Shown piece by piece: positions 21,386 through 32,335 of a DNA stretch of 51,936 nucleotides. Source of the DNA: Phellopilus nigrolimitatus (Eukaryota > Basidiomycota > Agaricomycetes > Hymenochaetales > Hymenochaetaceae). Numbering within the stretch: the first letter of the stretch is position 1; each line of letters starts with the position of its first letter. The DNA lies in assembly GCA_021029095.1 (NCBI GenBank), contig JAJOHG010000178.1, positions 1-51,936 of the forward strand, given 5' to 3'. The notes beneath the pieces were generated by a model. The model was not told the origin of the DNA, did not search any database, and was given only the letters and a program-made list of their open reading frames with translations. Position numbers and translations under genes: made by a program.

Positions 21386-21898
21386 ATGCCGGAATTTGTC
21401 TACACCAAGGACGCGATCCAGCCCATGGCTGTCTTTTCGCAGGCGGCGATATCAGGCAAGCATGTCTTCGTATCTGGAAACATCGGCTGCAAGAAGGACC
21501 TCAGTGGCCTTGTGTCGGGGGACGTGAAGGAGCAGACGGTGCGCGCGATACGCGATTCTACCTTAGCTCTCTAATGACACCCATCTAATCCTGATTATAC
21601 AGAGAGCGGCGTTGAAAAACATAGAGGTCGTCTTGAAAGCGTCTGGATCCGGGCTGGAGCACATCGTCAAGGCGAACTGCTACCTGAAGAATATGGACAG
21701 GGACTTTAAACCTATGAACGAAGTTTATATAGACGTGCGTAATATTCTTCCCGTCGTCTTCGTGGCTTGCTGAGACCTGATGGCCATCTCGTGCAGTTCT
21801 TTGAAAAGGGCAAGATGCCCGCTCGTACGTGTGTCGGCGTCGCGAGTCTGCCATTGGGCGCTTCTGTTGAGATCGAGTGCATCGCAGAGATCCCTTAG
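21386..21898 (+). CDS. RidA / YjgF-YER057c-UK114 family protein
   Basis: Three exons give about 130 aa, the normal size of this trimeric family. It begins MPEFVYTKDAIQPMAVFSQA and contains HVFVSGNIG, EQT joined to RAALKNIEVVLKASGSGLEHIVKANCYLKNM, and RTCVGVASLPLGASVEIECIAEIP at the end. The Arg of RTCV matches the conserved Arg that contacts the substrate carboxylate in RidA proteins. Classical members hydrolyse reactive enamines and imines. In the cluster it could remove or act on an imine formed during oxidative peptide modification; equally it may be a housekeeping gene caught between cluster genes. Confidence 0.9.
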
Positions 21899-22201
21899 CA
21901 GCTTTTAAGTCGCCAATGAAGTCTGTAGATCCGTTGTAAAACAGCTTGTTGTAAACTAACTGCGACGGCGAGACGAGACGAAAGAATGAATGATTTGACC
22001 AACGTCTGCAAAACTGAAGCTGTAATCCGTTGCTTTCTCCATTTCCCAGACCGTCAGAGCTACATTTTCTGTACACCCGACCTACATATTAACATTTACA
22101 CATTTTTCACGGAGCTCAAGACGACCTGCCATATCTCGCGGGTTTCGATCAATAATAAATCCAATGTCGAGACCTGTCGGCCAGTTTGAAGTCGTTCAGT
22201 A

Positions 22202-22889
22202 TCAGACCAGCATCTCGGGCCGCGCGTCCAGCTCCTCCCGCGCCCACTTGTCGAAGTTTTCCTCCGCCGCGCCCCACACCTGCTCCCAGTCCGCGCAGTC
22301 CGTGCGCGTCGTGTACGGCAGCACCGCGCGCCCGCCGTACTCGCTGCGCACCATCTCGAGGTGCGCGTCCGCGGCGCACACGATCGACTCGCGCAGGTAG
22401 TTCAGGCAGAAGTGCGCGCGCGCGCCCGGCGGCGTCGCCGGGTCGTGTGCGCGCGCCATCACCTCCGCGCGCACGACGCCGAGGCACTCGAGCTGGTGAA
22501 ACATCGCGAGGCGGAAGGGCCGCCCGTCGACGTGCACGACGCCCCGCCCGCGCGGCAGCGCGGACGCCCACTCCGCCGCGCCCGCGGCCGTCTCGAGGCG
22601 GTAGTGCACGCTCTCTTCGGGTGTCAACGCTGCGTTGCGCAGGCCCTCGACCGGCCAGACCTCAGGAATACCACCCTCTTCTGTGTATAAATATAAGAAT
22701 GACAGACGAGCGCAATATTGCGCGAAAACACTCACGTTGTGCGTTGGCTTGTCTGCGGTGGAATCGCGACAAGACCGATGCAGTATCTGCGTCCGAGAGG
22801 AGGTTGAAGAGGGTGAAGAGAGCGACCACCGCAGCGAGCACGGCACGGTTCTGCGAATGGCGTTTGATGAAGGCGGACGTGTTCACCAT
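22202..22889 (-). CDS. UstY-like protein (DUF3328 family) with altered metal-binding motifs
   Basis: Two exons give about 210 aa: a membrane anchor (VLAAVVALFTLFNLL), then EVWPVEGLRNAALTPEESVHYRL, a typical UstY entry segment, and FRLAMF leading to the motif region. The first motif reads HQLEC (residues 113-117) rather than HxxHC, and the second reads RAHFC (139-143) before LNYLRESIVCAADAHLE. Key His residues are therefore missing from both, while the surrounding fold signature is kept. It may be a UstYb-type partner or a paralogue of altered function. The start codon lies at the edge of inverted-repeat arm B, and a decayed version of the same start is visible at 8012-8090. Confidence 0.85.
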
Positions 22890-23229
22890 GGTGTTCAGCG
22901 TAAAGCTACTCGAGAGTTACAAAGTGCTGAGGAAGAGATCATGATCACGGACAAGCTATGCAGCACATCCCGCAAGAGATCATTCGGCTGTGAGCCCAGT
23001 GATAGCGTTTATGACCCTGATCTTCTCTTTAACAACGGGGTTCATCATTCACAAGAAAGCCACAGAACAAATCGCAAGATAAATGAAATGTGGTGTACGA
23101 GATACTTCTCAGATTCGAGCTCGCAGACTTTGTAAGAATTTCTGCGATTTTGTGGCAAGTTTAAGCTTTATAAATTCGAGAGATACCTGGTCACTGTTTT
23201 TCGCAGTATATACATCCAAATATTCTTCA
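22890..23229. other. Promoter of the ustY-like gene overlapping the F-box 3' flank
   Basis: 340 bp between two diverging gene ends on the minus strand. It aligns with 7697-8020 of arm A throughout, so the ustY promoter has a second, orphaned copy there. Confidence 0.4.
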
Positions 23230-24923
23230 TCAAAAATGGACTATCCTCACTAGCCCCGGTGTCCCAATGGTAAGTGCACCGCTCCATGGCTCAACGGAGG
23301 CTGACGTCGACTCCTCCTCCAACCGGATACCCATGCCTAGCTCTATAATCTTGACCGGCTGCGGCTCACTCGGGAAGAGCGAGAAGCAAACGAGTCTTTT
23401 CCACACAGAGAGCATGCGTCCAGAGTTCATAATGCAGTGTAAATTTGACGGCACGTAGTTCGTGATCGTGGTGCGCTGGGCGATGAGCGCGAGCCGCCAC
23501 TGCCCGTCTGACACCGCGCTGTCCGCCGGCTGACAGCAAGGAGCGTTGCCCCGCGCGGGCTCCGCGACGCGCGACAGCTGGACGCGGTACGAATGGAGGC
23601 GCTTTGTCCGCTGGTCGCTCAGTATGTGTTCATACGCAACAATATGGATTTCCATGGGCGCGTCGGCACCGCGCCAGGAGGGCGAAAAAGCATGGAGCGC
23701 GAGCACCGATGGCCCAGTGCCGGCGGCCCGTCCCTCGGACGGCGCCAGCTGGAGAACGGCTCCGCCACCTCGCTGTTTGCACAGCGCCTCGGGAACAATC
23801 GTAATGACCTCCCATTCGAAATGGTACGCGCTCTGCGACCAGCGGCCGGCGAGCGAGGAGAGCGGCAGTGCGACGAGCGAGAGGGGGTTGACGTCGAGGG
23901 CGACGACGATGTGCTGGTCTCCAACGAGAGCCGTGGGTGCATTTAATACCCGTCCCTATTAGCAGCAATGTGAGTTGTGAAAGACAAGACGCTAATGACG
24001 AAAGCAGCTTACGCTCTGGTCTGAGTAACTCAATATCACAGACGATTGTGTCTTCCAGTTCACAAGGAGGACATGGAATTTATGCGTACTATGAACGAGA
24101 AGGAAGTCCCCTCGGATCATCAAACGGGAGAGCTCCGTTGCAGGAAGTACACGTTCAATTATGGGCCTGGGTTCTTTCCTCTCAAAGTCATAGGAGAAAA
24201 CGCGAGCGTAGCTGCTGATAGATGCAAAATGTCTGTTCAATTCTCCTTATCAAATACCAATAAAATGAGCACTCACATTATCGTCGAATTTGTCGAAGAG
24301 CCTTTGTCGCGAAACACGCCTGCGACCATTAGTGTTTTGCCGTCTTCAACCAGCTCAAAATCAAATGAAATGCAACCGTGATTTTCACTATCTGCAGGGG
24401 CAGTCCAGACAAGCTCGCTAGAGTTGGTCGACCACAGTTCCAGCCGTCCGCGACGTTTAAGAAGAACATGCTGACCTCCAGGAACAAGTCGAGGATCAAT
24501 ATCGTCCAAGTTGGCACGGTCAGCAGTATTATTAATGCGCAGCTCCATAATTCGAGACACACGGAGAGTCTCATGAGAGTGCCAGGTGTCAGAAGTGCGT
24601 ATGGCTTTGATGACAGTCTTTTTTAGTTCCTTAGTCGAGAGAGACTCGAGCCGCAAGTATGGGGGAATCGCAGGTGCTTGATCAATGTCTAGATTTCGAA
24701 GCAACGAGATCCAGACTGGGCGTGCGTTGCGTAGATTGTGTAAATATCTGCAGGTCTAGGGATGTATATCGTGTTAAACTACTCAAAGCAGATGACGGAA
24801 GGGAAGACTTACACGACCTAGATTCCTGACATCATCAAAGCTGCAAAACGAGAAGATGTGAACAATCAATTCAACAGGAAGATTGGGTAGACGCGTCGGC
24901 GATGTTAATTGGCGATGTTCCAT
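23230..24923 (-). CDS. F-box protein, copy B
   Basis: Same four-exon structure as copy A, with ATG at 24923 giving MEHRQLTSPTRLPNLPVELI, and an open frame to the stop at 23230. Sequence between residues 40 and 200 is almost identical to copy A (for example PRLVPGGQHVLLKRRGRLELWS). More changes occur in the third exon (RHFASISSYARVFSYD) and near the C-terminus (FPSEPQPVKIIELGMGIRL). Splice sites remain canonical. Both copies appear usable as SCF substrate adaptors, in contrast to the neighbouring S10 copies. Confidence 0.85.
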
Positions 24924-26368
24924 AAACGAGTGAATTGGAACGTGCCAGTGAAACGAGTGAAAGGAGAGGAGACAGAAAGGAAGAAGATAATATAAATCGT
25001 ACCAGAAGCCCGCCCACCCCCACTTAATAGTGCATGCTGCACCAAACGAACTGGAAGTCCTGACGCACATCACGCAAAGGTGCGAGCTGGAATGCATAGT
25101 GTGAGTGTGACATGTTTCAGAGTCATCCAGTCCCTATTTTTGTTTTGTCTTTGCCCCTGTCTGGATATTTCGAAAATTAATTGTAAAATTAGGGTAAAGG
25201 AACAGAGAATAATGTTTGTTCTATGCTACACTCTGGCATGATAATCATTATGTGCGTTGCAAATAATCAGATCAATAGTTGGCAATACAATGACATTGCT
25301 ACCTCATGAACTGTCAGCTCAGTGGTTACAAAGTTATCACTACTGTTTGCAACTACTGTTTGCAACTTTGCCTTACCACTTGGTCACATACAGGGCACAT
25401 GTTCATGCTGCATGATGGCTTTGTTCTGTGCTGCCAGCTCTTCTGCTCGGGCACGCAACCGGCAAATAAGCTTTCAATACATGCAGACATCCTCACGGAC
25501 ACAAACGTATGCCCAACGGTTATGATTGTAGAGCCAGTTACTGGTCCATTGGTAATCAGGCACCAGGCTCACTGAGATTTGCACAACCCAAGTAGAAAAC
25601 ACTTCCTGAATACCTAGATTACAAAAATAGACAAAGTTTAGGAGGGAGTTGTCAAAGCATGATGATGTACGCGGCCGGCATGACACAGAAAGAGGAATCG
25701 AAGAGAATTTGTCGGTCTTTCCTGCAACATGCTACGTAGGTGCACATGATTTTACAGCGAGAACAATGGTCCGGTTTGGGACTTGGTTAGGTGGGGAAAT
25801 TTTCGAAGAGGGATGCCGAATGATCAAATGCTAGCCGAACCTATTCGTGTTTGCCCGCAACCGCAACCGGATGCAAATGAGGACTTTGACCCTTCCAAAA
25901 TCCAGTATATCGATTGGGACATCGTCTTCGTGAAAAAGATCCAACACATCGTGGCGGCTGCGCTATACGCGACATGGCTTGCGCAATCCCTCGAGGTACT
26001 TTCGCTCCGCGAAAATTACCTGTGGTGTCCTTCGCGCCCCAACGTATGTCCGTGGTGCGAAGACTTGCCAGAAGATTGCTCTCAAAACACGAAACACCGA
26101 TGCGATCGGTTTTACGCGGGTTGACTGGTCTTCGAAAGAAATAAAGACTCGTAAGCATACGCGATTTCTTCGACTTCTTGGAACTCTAGGGTCGAGCGAA
26201 ATAGGATAAAGTAGTTGCTGGCTGATTCTGAAGGCGAACTGAAGAACAGTCCTTCGAGTTCAAACGGCGTAGATAGACGTTGCATAGCGTAGTTGCACAT
26301 ATATTTCTTCGAGTTAGGGAGCTTTGATTTGGCCAAACAGAAGAGTCGAAATCTCGGAAGGCAAACAT
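24924..26368. other. Intergenic region between F-box and S10 genes, arm B
   Basis: Counterpart of 4658-5999. It contains the small ORF at 25783-26124 and an extra stretch near 26015-26085 absent from arm A; otherwise nothing was recognised. Confidence 0.45.
25783..26124 (+). other. Small ORF antisense to the S10 3' flank, arm B copy
   Basis: Counterpart of 4842-5135, with the same frame open over EDFDPSKIQYIDWDIVFVKK and IQHIVAAALYATWLAQSLEV. It then diverges because of an insertion of about 70 bp. No family was recognised. Confidence 0.25.
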
Positions 26369-28538
26369 TTACATGGGCTTGTCTGCGAGCCAACGTTTTA
26401 GCATCTCCAAAGACTCGACAGGTTTATCATGCGGAAGCTGCGAATGCAGGTAATCAGCTATTCTATCAAAAAAGAATAAACACAAAAGACAGACCAAATG
26501 GCCCGCGCCATAAATTGTCGTGAACGTAAAGTTCCCAAATGCCCTCGTCTTCCCTGCCGGCTCCCCATTCACGAACCACTCCGTCAGCGGCGAGCCTGCG
26601 AATGCTTCTTTACTCGCCCAGTCCATGTTTAGCGCCCACCGCTCATTTCCAACCAGTTTGCGATGAAATCGTAGGTACCTGAGTAGATAAGCACCTTCAC
26701 GCCGCGCGCAAGAAGCTCTGGGATGTACAGTTGTGTTTGGTGCAGCGGGTCGCCGCTCGCCCAGAAGCGGTCGAACACATCCATGGTCATATTGGTAAAA
26801 CTGCCGAACGCATGGTCCACCCCGAGCATATTTCGTACCTCGGGCAAATTGAGGTAGGCTACGATATCACTGTCATTCGATTCTAAATCCTGTAAAAACA
26901 TTCCAGAGATCAAAATCACCTACAATTCTAGTGGGAGCAGTCTTTGTCTGTGTTGCATTTCTTCGACAGGTCGTAATAGTTGTAACCTATATTTCGATGA
27001 GCGCTGGCCTTTCCTAGCAGATGAGTGAGTCGAAGTACCAAGACTGATATATGGCATCATGAGCTTTTCATTGCAGAAGTCGAACGCTGCTCTACAGTCG
27101 ATCTGATCGAAATGGTCTATACAGGATTTCTTGGACCACCTCTCGCAGCGAGGTAACTGCAGGTATAAGAAACGCTTGAGATACGCGTAATCAATCTCAA
27201 AGGAGCGAAAGGCAACTAACAATTTGTTTCATGAGGACACACGTACTAAAGGTCATCAGCGAAAAGTTAGAGTCGTCCTGGTTTATTAAGGAGATACCTA
27301 ATTTGCTGAATAGGAGCAATCGATACTGCCGTGCATTGTATATCATAGTAAGAGCGTAGGAGGCTAGATGGATGTAAGATAAGGATTTATTTCGTTGAAT
27401 GGCAACGCACTAGATCTGTCGCCCCATTTCCTACCTCGGCATCAGTTGCCAACTTGGTTCAACATTTATAACGTACATATTCTCACCTATCATGATTGAT
27501 TTCAAGTTCACTGGACTAAACCCCTTCGAAACGAGCATTTCGTTCTGGTCATGAACAGCAGCGGCGTAGACGGTGAGGTATCGTCCCTAGATTAAAGATC
27601 TCAATGTCCAAGATCACTTTCAGTTGATAAGTGGGACGTACTGCGTAAGACTCGCCAGTCAGATGTAAGTTCCGACCCTTGAACTTGGGGAACGTCTCAA
27701 AGAAAGCAGCAATGAATCGCGCGATATCATCTCCGGCTTCCTCAGTTGTAGACTGCTCAATAGGAGCGTAAGTAGACGCCATGAATTATAATCAGGTCAT
27801 GTACGGGTATGTCACCAAATTCGTGATAAGAGAATCCGACACCGATAGGCTGGTCGATGAAGAATATGTTCGCATTTGAATTCCATGAGTATGGGTTATG
27901 TTCTGTGCTGTTCGGCGAAACGATATTGCATGGTCCTGTACTTTGACATTAGCTTCCTTCATCAAATATTGCAAAATGGTATTTGAAGAAAAAAAAAACC
28001 CCTAGTTCTAAGAAGAAGCCCATTGACGACGAACCACCGGGTCCTTCAGAAAGACTTTAACGAGTAAAACCTAAAACACGTATGGAAAACATACCGCCAT
28101 TGGTACACAGAAGGACGTCATCATTATCCGGATCACTTTTGCTCTCGAAGAAATAAAAGAAAAAGTGCTTGGCTCCAACGTCCATGTATCCGGTGTACGA
28201 GCTGTCGAGGATGAAGCTATATTGGTGAATTCTGCGTCTGAGGAGGGCAGAAACAACACGAACGCGACATTGCCATCACAGAAGTTGGATTTCTTTATCC
28301 GAGCATTTCTACCGGGGAACGCAGGATGGGAGAAAGTCGTAAAATGGTCGGACGAGACGGTCGTAATTTCCAGAGACCTGATATTGTCAGAAGTCAGATA
28401 GTTGTCGATTCCGTGTAGGCGGTGCTTCACACACCCATGCCCGCTGGTCGTGAACACGTTCTGTTCAAGTGAGCCGACAAATGCTCTTGCGACGCCAGCA
28501 AGGAAGACGAGCGAGTGCAGAGTGTAGAAAAAGTTCAT
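26369..28538 (-). pseudogene. Serine carboxypeptidase (peptidase S10), copy B, damaged
   Basis: Signal peptide MNFFYTLHSLVFLAGVARAF, then an open first exon through [11 protein letters not shown] with no equivalent of the copy A frameshift. GGPGG, SSMGFFLELG, GTYDFIANWLE and GAGHLV are still visible. Lesions differ from copy A: the donor after FFLELG, GTCATT in copy A, is replaced by GGGTTTT with a T-run (about 27990-28006), and 5 bp are lost in the short exon near 27414, after GNGATD, changing the splice phase. Copy B is thus probably also non-functional. Confidence 0.7.
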
Positions 28539-29460
28539 TGCAACCACAAAGACGTCAAAGACAGTTGCCTGCTGCAGGACCGTCGACGTTGAACAATGTA
28601 GAGAACAAGCTCAGCGCACCGAATTCGCAAGTCATAGATGTCGATTTTGGATAAACAATGACTCCGAGTTCTCAGCTGCGGTTCCTTGTGCGCGATGGGC
28701 GCCCAGACTGAACATGTGCTCTCCAATGTACATGTACACAACAGAAAGTCTCCGTGGTCGACATGGACATCCGAAAAAGGAAATAAACTGTAAAACTTGC
28801 ACATGTACGCACCTCTGTCCTACTGTACATGATACAAGATCAAGCCGCTTGTACTTAATCCTAATACAGTGTGTTTAAGCACTACAATTTGTGCAGATTT
28901 TGAAGTAGAGGGAGTCGTTTCCGAGGCCCTGTTTCCTTTTTCGGATGTTCAGGTCGTTGCATATTATTATTATCGAGGAAAAAGTACTCGCTGGATGCCC
29001 CGCGTCGTACTGTAAATGGACGCAGAGTGTTTACTTCAGAAAGTCGTGGTCTCCCTTGCGGGTCTGTCATCAACTATTCATGTAGCTGCTCGAATAGAAA
29101 GATTTGTTTCCCCCCACAAACCCTTCTCAGCTTCTATGCGAATAATCTTCTCGAGAACCGTCAACTCTGAATATCAGAATACATCCCAATTCGATCCGAA
29201 CTATAAACATGTAGTACATCATTTTAAATTCAGAAGAGTACGAAACGACAGCCTCTCCGGAATTGTGCACCTTCTGTTTTACGAGAAATCAGAAAATCAG
29301 ATCAGGAGAACCATAGATAACTGGAAGTAATGCGAACCTCTAAAGTCACTGGATTTTAGAATAATATCACCGAGATCGTTGGTAGTCAAATATGCATGCC
29401 AACTAGAGGACGAAACAGATTAGGGTGATGTCGATCTCGTATTTGAAGAGGTCTATATGC
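28539..29460. other. Intergenic region, nothing recognised
   Basis: About 0.9 kb between the S10 copy B start and the ClpB-like stop, both minus strand. Short ORFs on both strands (for example 28882-29073) show no family features. Confidence 0.4.
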
Positions 29461-32335
29461 TCACTTCTTCGTAATGCGCCCTTGGATCTGCGCGTCTGCA
29501 ATTAGCTGGACCGCAATCCGCTGTACTTCATTGGCTACGGAACGAACGCCGTAGTTCACGTCATACGCGGTCGCAAGCTTCTGTACAACTAATTAAACAA
29601 AACAGTCAGTTCGCATTTTTTTTGCGAAAACAGAAAGGCAGTTCAACGCGCACCTTCATTCGCCCAACTTAGTTTGATTGCATGCTTCTCCTGTGCACGC
29701 CTCCTCCAGATATCCAGCTCGCCCTTGATGACGGTGCCGATCTCTTCCTGGCTGAGCGGCAGGAACACGACGATCTGGTTGATGCGTCCGAGGAATTCGT
29801 CGCGCTTCAGCTCGCGTTTGAGGATAGGGTGGATTGAGCGATTAAACTGTCCGACAATACGCATGTACTCCTCCGGGCGGCCCTGGGCCTCCGTCTCCGC
29901 GACGAGCGCACGCAGGAAGGGCGCTTTCTTCTTAATTTCGTCCGATGCAAGGTTCGAGGTCATGATGAAGACTGCGTCTTTGCAGTAAATCACGCCGCGC
30001 TGTGAAGAAATGTAAGAAGCGGTCAAACTTGCGACATGCATAAAGGCGGACCTTCGAGTCGGTAATACGCCCGTCGTCGAAGACTTGCAGAAAGACGGTG
30101 AGAACATCCGGATGCGCCTTTTCGATCTCGTCAAGAAGCACAATGGCTTTGGGGTTCTTCCTCAGACGCCTGGTCAGGAATCCCTCATCATCGTAACCCT
30201 GAAGACTCAATTAAGCCAAAAATCAAATTGTCGAGTGCAATAGTGTACGAACCACGTAACCCTTCGGTGAGCCTTAAGAAGATCATCATACACCTTTCAT
30301 TACCATTATTTCCAGAAGAACGTTGATGTGCTACTCACCTGTGAGGTTCGCAACCGTATGCTTCTGCTGGAACTCGCTCATATCGATTCGCACGAACCCG
30401 AACGACTGTTCGATCTCATTGACCGTCTTACCCTTATCCGTCGCGAGACCGTCCTTGCCATGGAGGTGCAGCGCCACCTGCTTAGCGAGCTCTGTCTTGC
30501 CGACACCGGAGCTCCCAAGGAAAAGCATGACGAGCGGGCGATCTGGATCGACCCATCCGTTCTCACGCAGTCGAATTGCGTTCGCGACAGAGCGGATAGG
30601 CCCGCGTTGCCCAATGAGCTTCTCGCCCAAGACGACTTCGAGAGGACCTTTGAAGTTTTTTTAAGAGATGTAAGGGTGTAAGAGGGAGAACGTCACATAC
30701 GAGGCTTGGGGGGCTCCTTCTCCGGCTGTTTTTCTTCCTCGTCGGGCTCTGACTCGCTTTCTTCCTCGTCTTCGTTAGAGTTACCTGACTTCGTCGAATC
30801 ATCCTCCACCTTTGTCTCGTCCGGTTTTTCGTTGCCTTCGTCGTTTTTCTTAGCTGCATCCGCCTCTGCCTTCTTCCTCCTCTCGTCCTCCTCGCACTGG
30901 CGTTTGTGCTCGGCTGCGTCCGCTTCTGCCTTCTTCCTCTTCTCATCCTCCTCGTCGCGCAAGCGTCTGAACTCAGTTTTGACGTAATTGCCGTTCTCTC
31001 CACGCTCGTAAATAAGCTCTTCTGGGGTCCGGCCTTTAAAATCCTTACTCTCCCAGACCGCACCGGCTTTGAACAGGAGCTCGATGATTTCCACGTTCCC
31101 CGTGAGGCACGCGTAGTGCAGCGGCGTCGCGACCTTAACGTACTGGTGCGGGAACCTCGGCGGCGCGAAGGCATTGTGCGAAGCCTCGCCTGTGTAGTCG
31201 TCGCGCCCGTCGCGCTTGTTGAGCGTCGAGGGCGCCGTGGAGATGAGCAGCGCAACGAAGCGGGGGAGTTGCCGGATGACGGCTAGATGGAGGAGCGTGT
31301 AATTGTGGCTCGTGAATTTCGATGCGAGTTCAGGCTTTTTCTGCAAAGCGCTGCAATACGTCTGTCAACAGCATACAGCTAGAATGCTTGAGAGGCACTC
31401 AACGTTTCGAAGCGTTCAAATTTATTTTCTCTAATCATATCAGCAAGGCTGCCAACCGTGTTGGAGTCTGAAATAAGATACAGAGGTTTTATGCATTAGA
31501 AGAAAGCAATACATAGCAGGACATTTATCAGTTACCAGCATAATGCTCCTTGCGCTCACGCCACTGCTCAAACAGCTCATGGTATGCAGCCAAGACATCC
31601 ACATGGAGGCGCACATCGAAGTAGTCCACCGGCGCCCGACCTTTGTCGTCCACGGCGTAAAAAGCCGCGTCGCGCTCCAGGAGCTCCTTGATAATATCGA
31701 TATTTCCGACCATGCACGCGTAATGCAGGGGTGTGGCACCCTTCGTGGTAGCTCCGGTGCAGATGCCAAGCTCCTCTTCGCGCACAAGTTTGTTACAAGT
31801 GTCAGATGTAGATTTATCAACCACGCAGACGTCGATGCCTGGCTGAGCGAGCACGAGCTTGACGATGTCCACATTTCCGGATAGGACTGCAGCGTGTAGA
31901 GGATACCACAGCGCGTCGTGACGCGTTTTCGCCAGGCAAGGCGCGGCATTCAGTGCACTTCAAGAGGTTCGTGAGCGTGAGATGGTCTAACTCCTTGCGC
32001 ATAACTTACCGAGACACAAGCTCGACATCGCGTTTAACGATCGCTCTGCACAAACCGCTTATAGCACTGACCCAGGGCTCTTCAGGCTTTTCAGAGTGAG
32101 CTTGCTCCGAGTTTTGGGTGAGAGGGTTGTCTTTCTCATCTCTATCCTTCGACACGTCGACTTGCCTCTGAACGGATGCCTCACGAAGTCGAGCTTGCGC
32201 CTGTTCGAGGCTGGTCTTGCCAATCAAGAGCGAGTACACGAGGAGTATCAAATCGTTGAGAACAGCAAAGACGAGAACAGCGCGCTTGGACACGGCATGG
32301 TGCATTCGCTCGCTGGCGGCAGTAGGTGAGCTCAT
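29461..32335 (-). CDS. Ankyrin-repeat AAA+ disaggregase, SKD3/CLPB type
   Basis: About nine exons. The N-terminus has a hydrophobic segment ([20 protein letters not shown]), probably a membrane or organelle-targeting part. Two ankyrin blocks follow ([39 protein letters not shown]), then a highly charged Glu/Lys linker ([20 protein letters not shown]). One AAA+ domain of ClpB class comes next: Walker [14 protein letters not shown] (about 30478-30516), [32 protein letters not shown], Walker [15 protein letters not shown] (about 30110-30150), [12 protein letters not shown] with sensor 1, and the C-terminal small domain ending GRITKK. Ankyrin repeats plus one AAA+ module is the layout of animal SKD3/CLPB, the mitochondrial intermembrane-space disaggregase. 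Location in this fungus is not shown by sequence. All motifs for ATP use are present. Confidence 0.9.

Larger units (their letters stand above)
13678..22889. other. Candidate UstY-type RiPP biosynthetic gene cluster
   Basis: Six adjacent genes: MFS transporter (-), kexin-processed repeat precursor (-), UstYa-like protein with two intact HxxHC motifs (+), single-pass membrane protein of unknown family (-), RidA-family protein (+) and a second UstY-like protein with altered motifs (-). Precursor plus UstYa/UstYb plus transporter is the shared core of dikaritin-type RiPP clusters in ascomycetes. No tyrosinase, methyltransferase, peptidase or transcription factor was seen in the block. It is bounded on the right by the inverted-duplication arm B and on the left by the orphan seven-helix gene. 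Confidence 0.75.
22840..28640 (-). repeat. Inverted duplication, arm B (about 5.8 kb)
   Basis: Reverse-complement copy of 2390-8090, including F-box and S10 genes, their introns and spacers. Arm B lacks the hAT-like element found beyond arm A. Similarity fades upstream of the S10 start near 28640 and inside the first exon of the ustY-like gene near 22840. Confidence 0.9.

Noticed and set aside
2390..28640. Inverted repeat as a haplotype or assembly artefact
   Set aside because: The arms differ by substitutions, indels and separate gene lesions, and lie on one contiguous sequence with different flanks.
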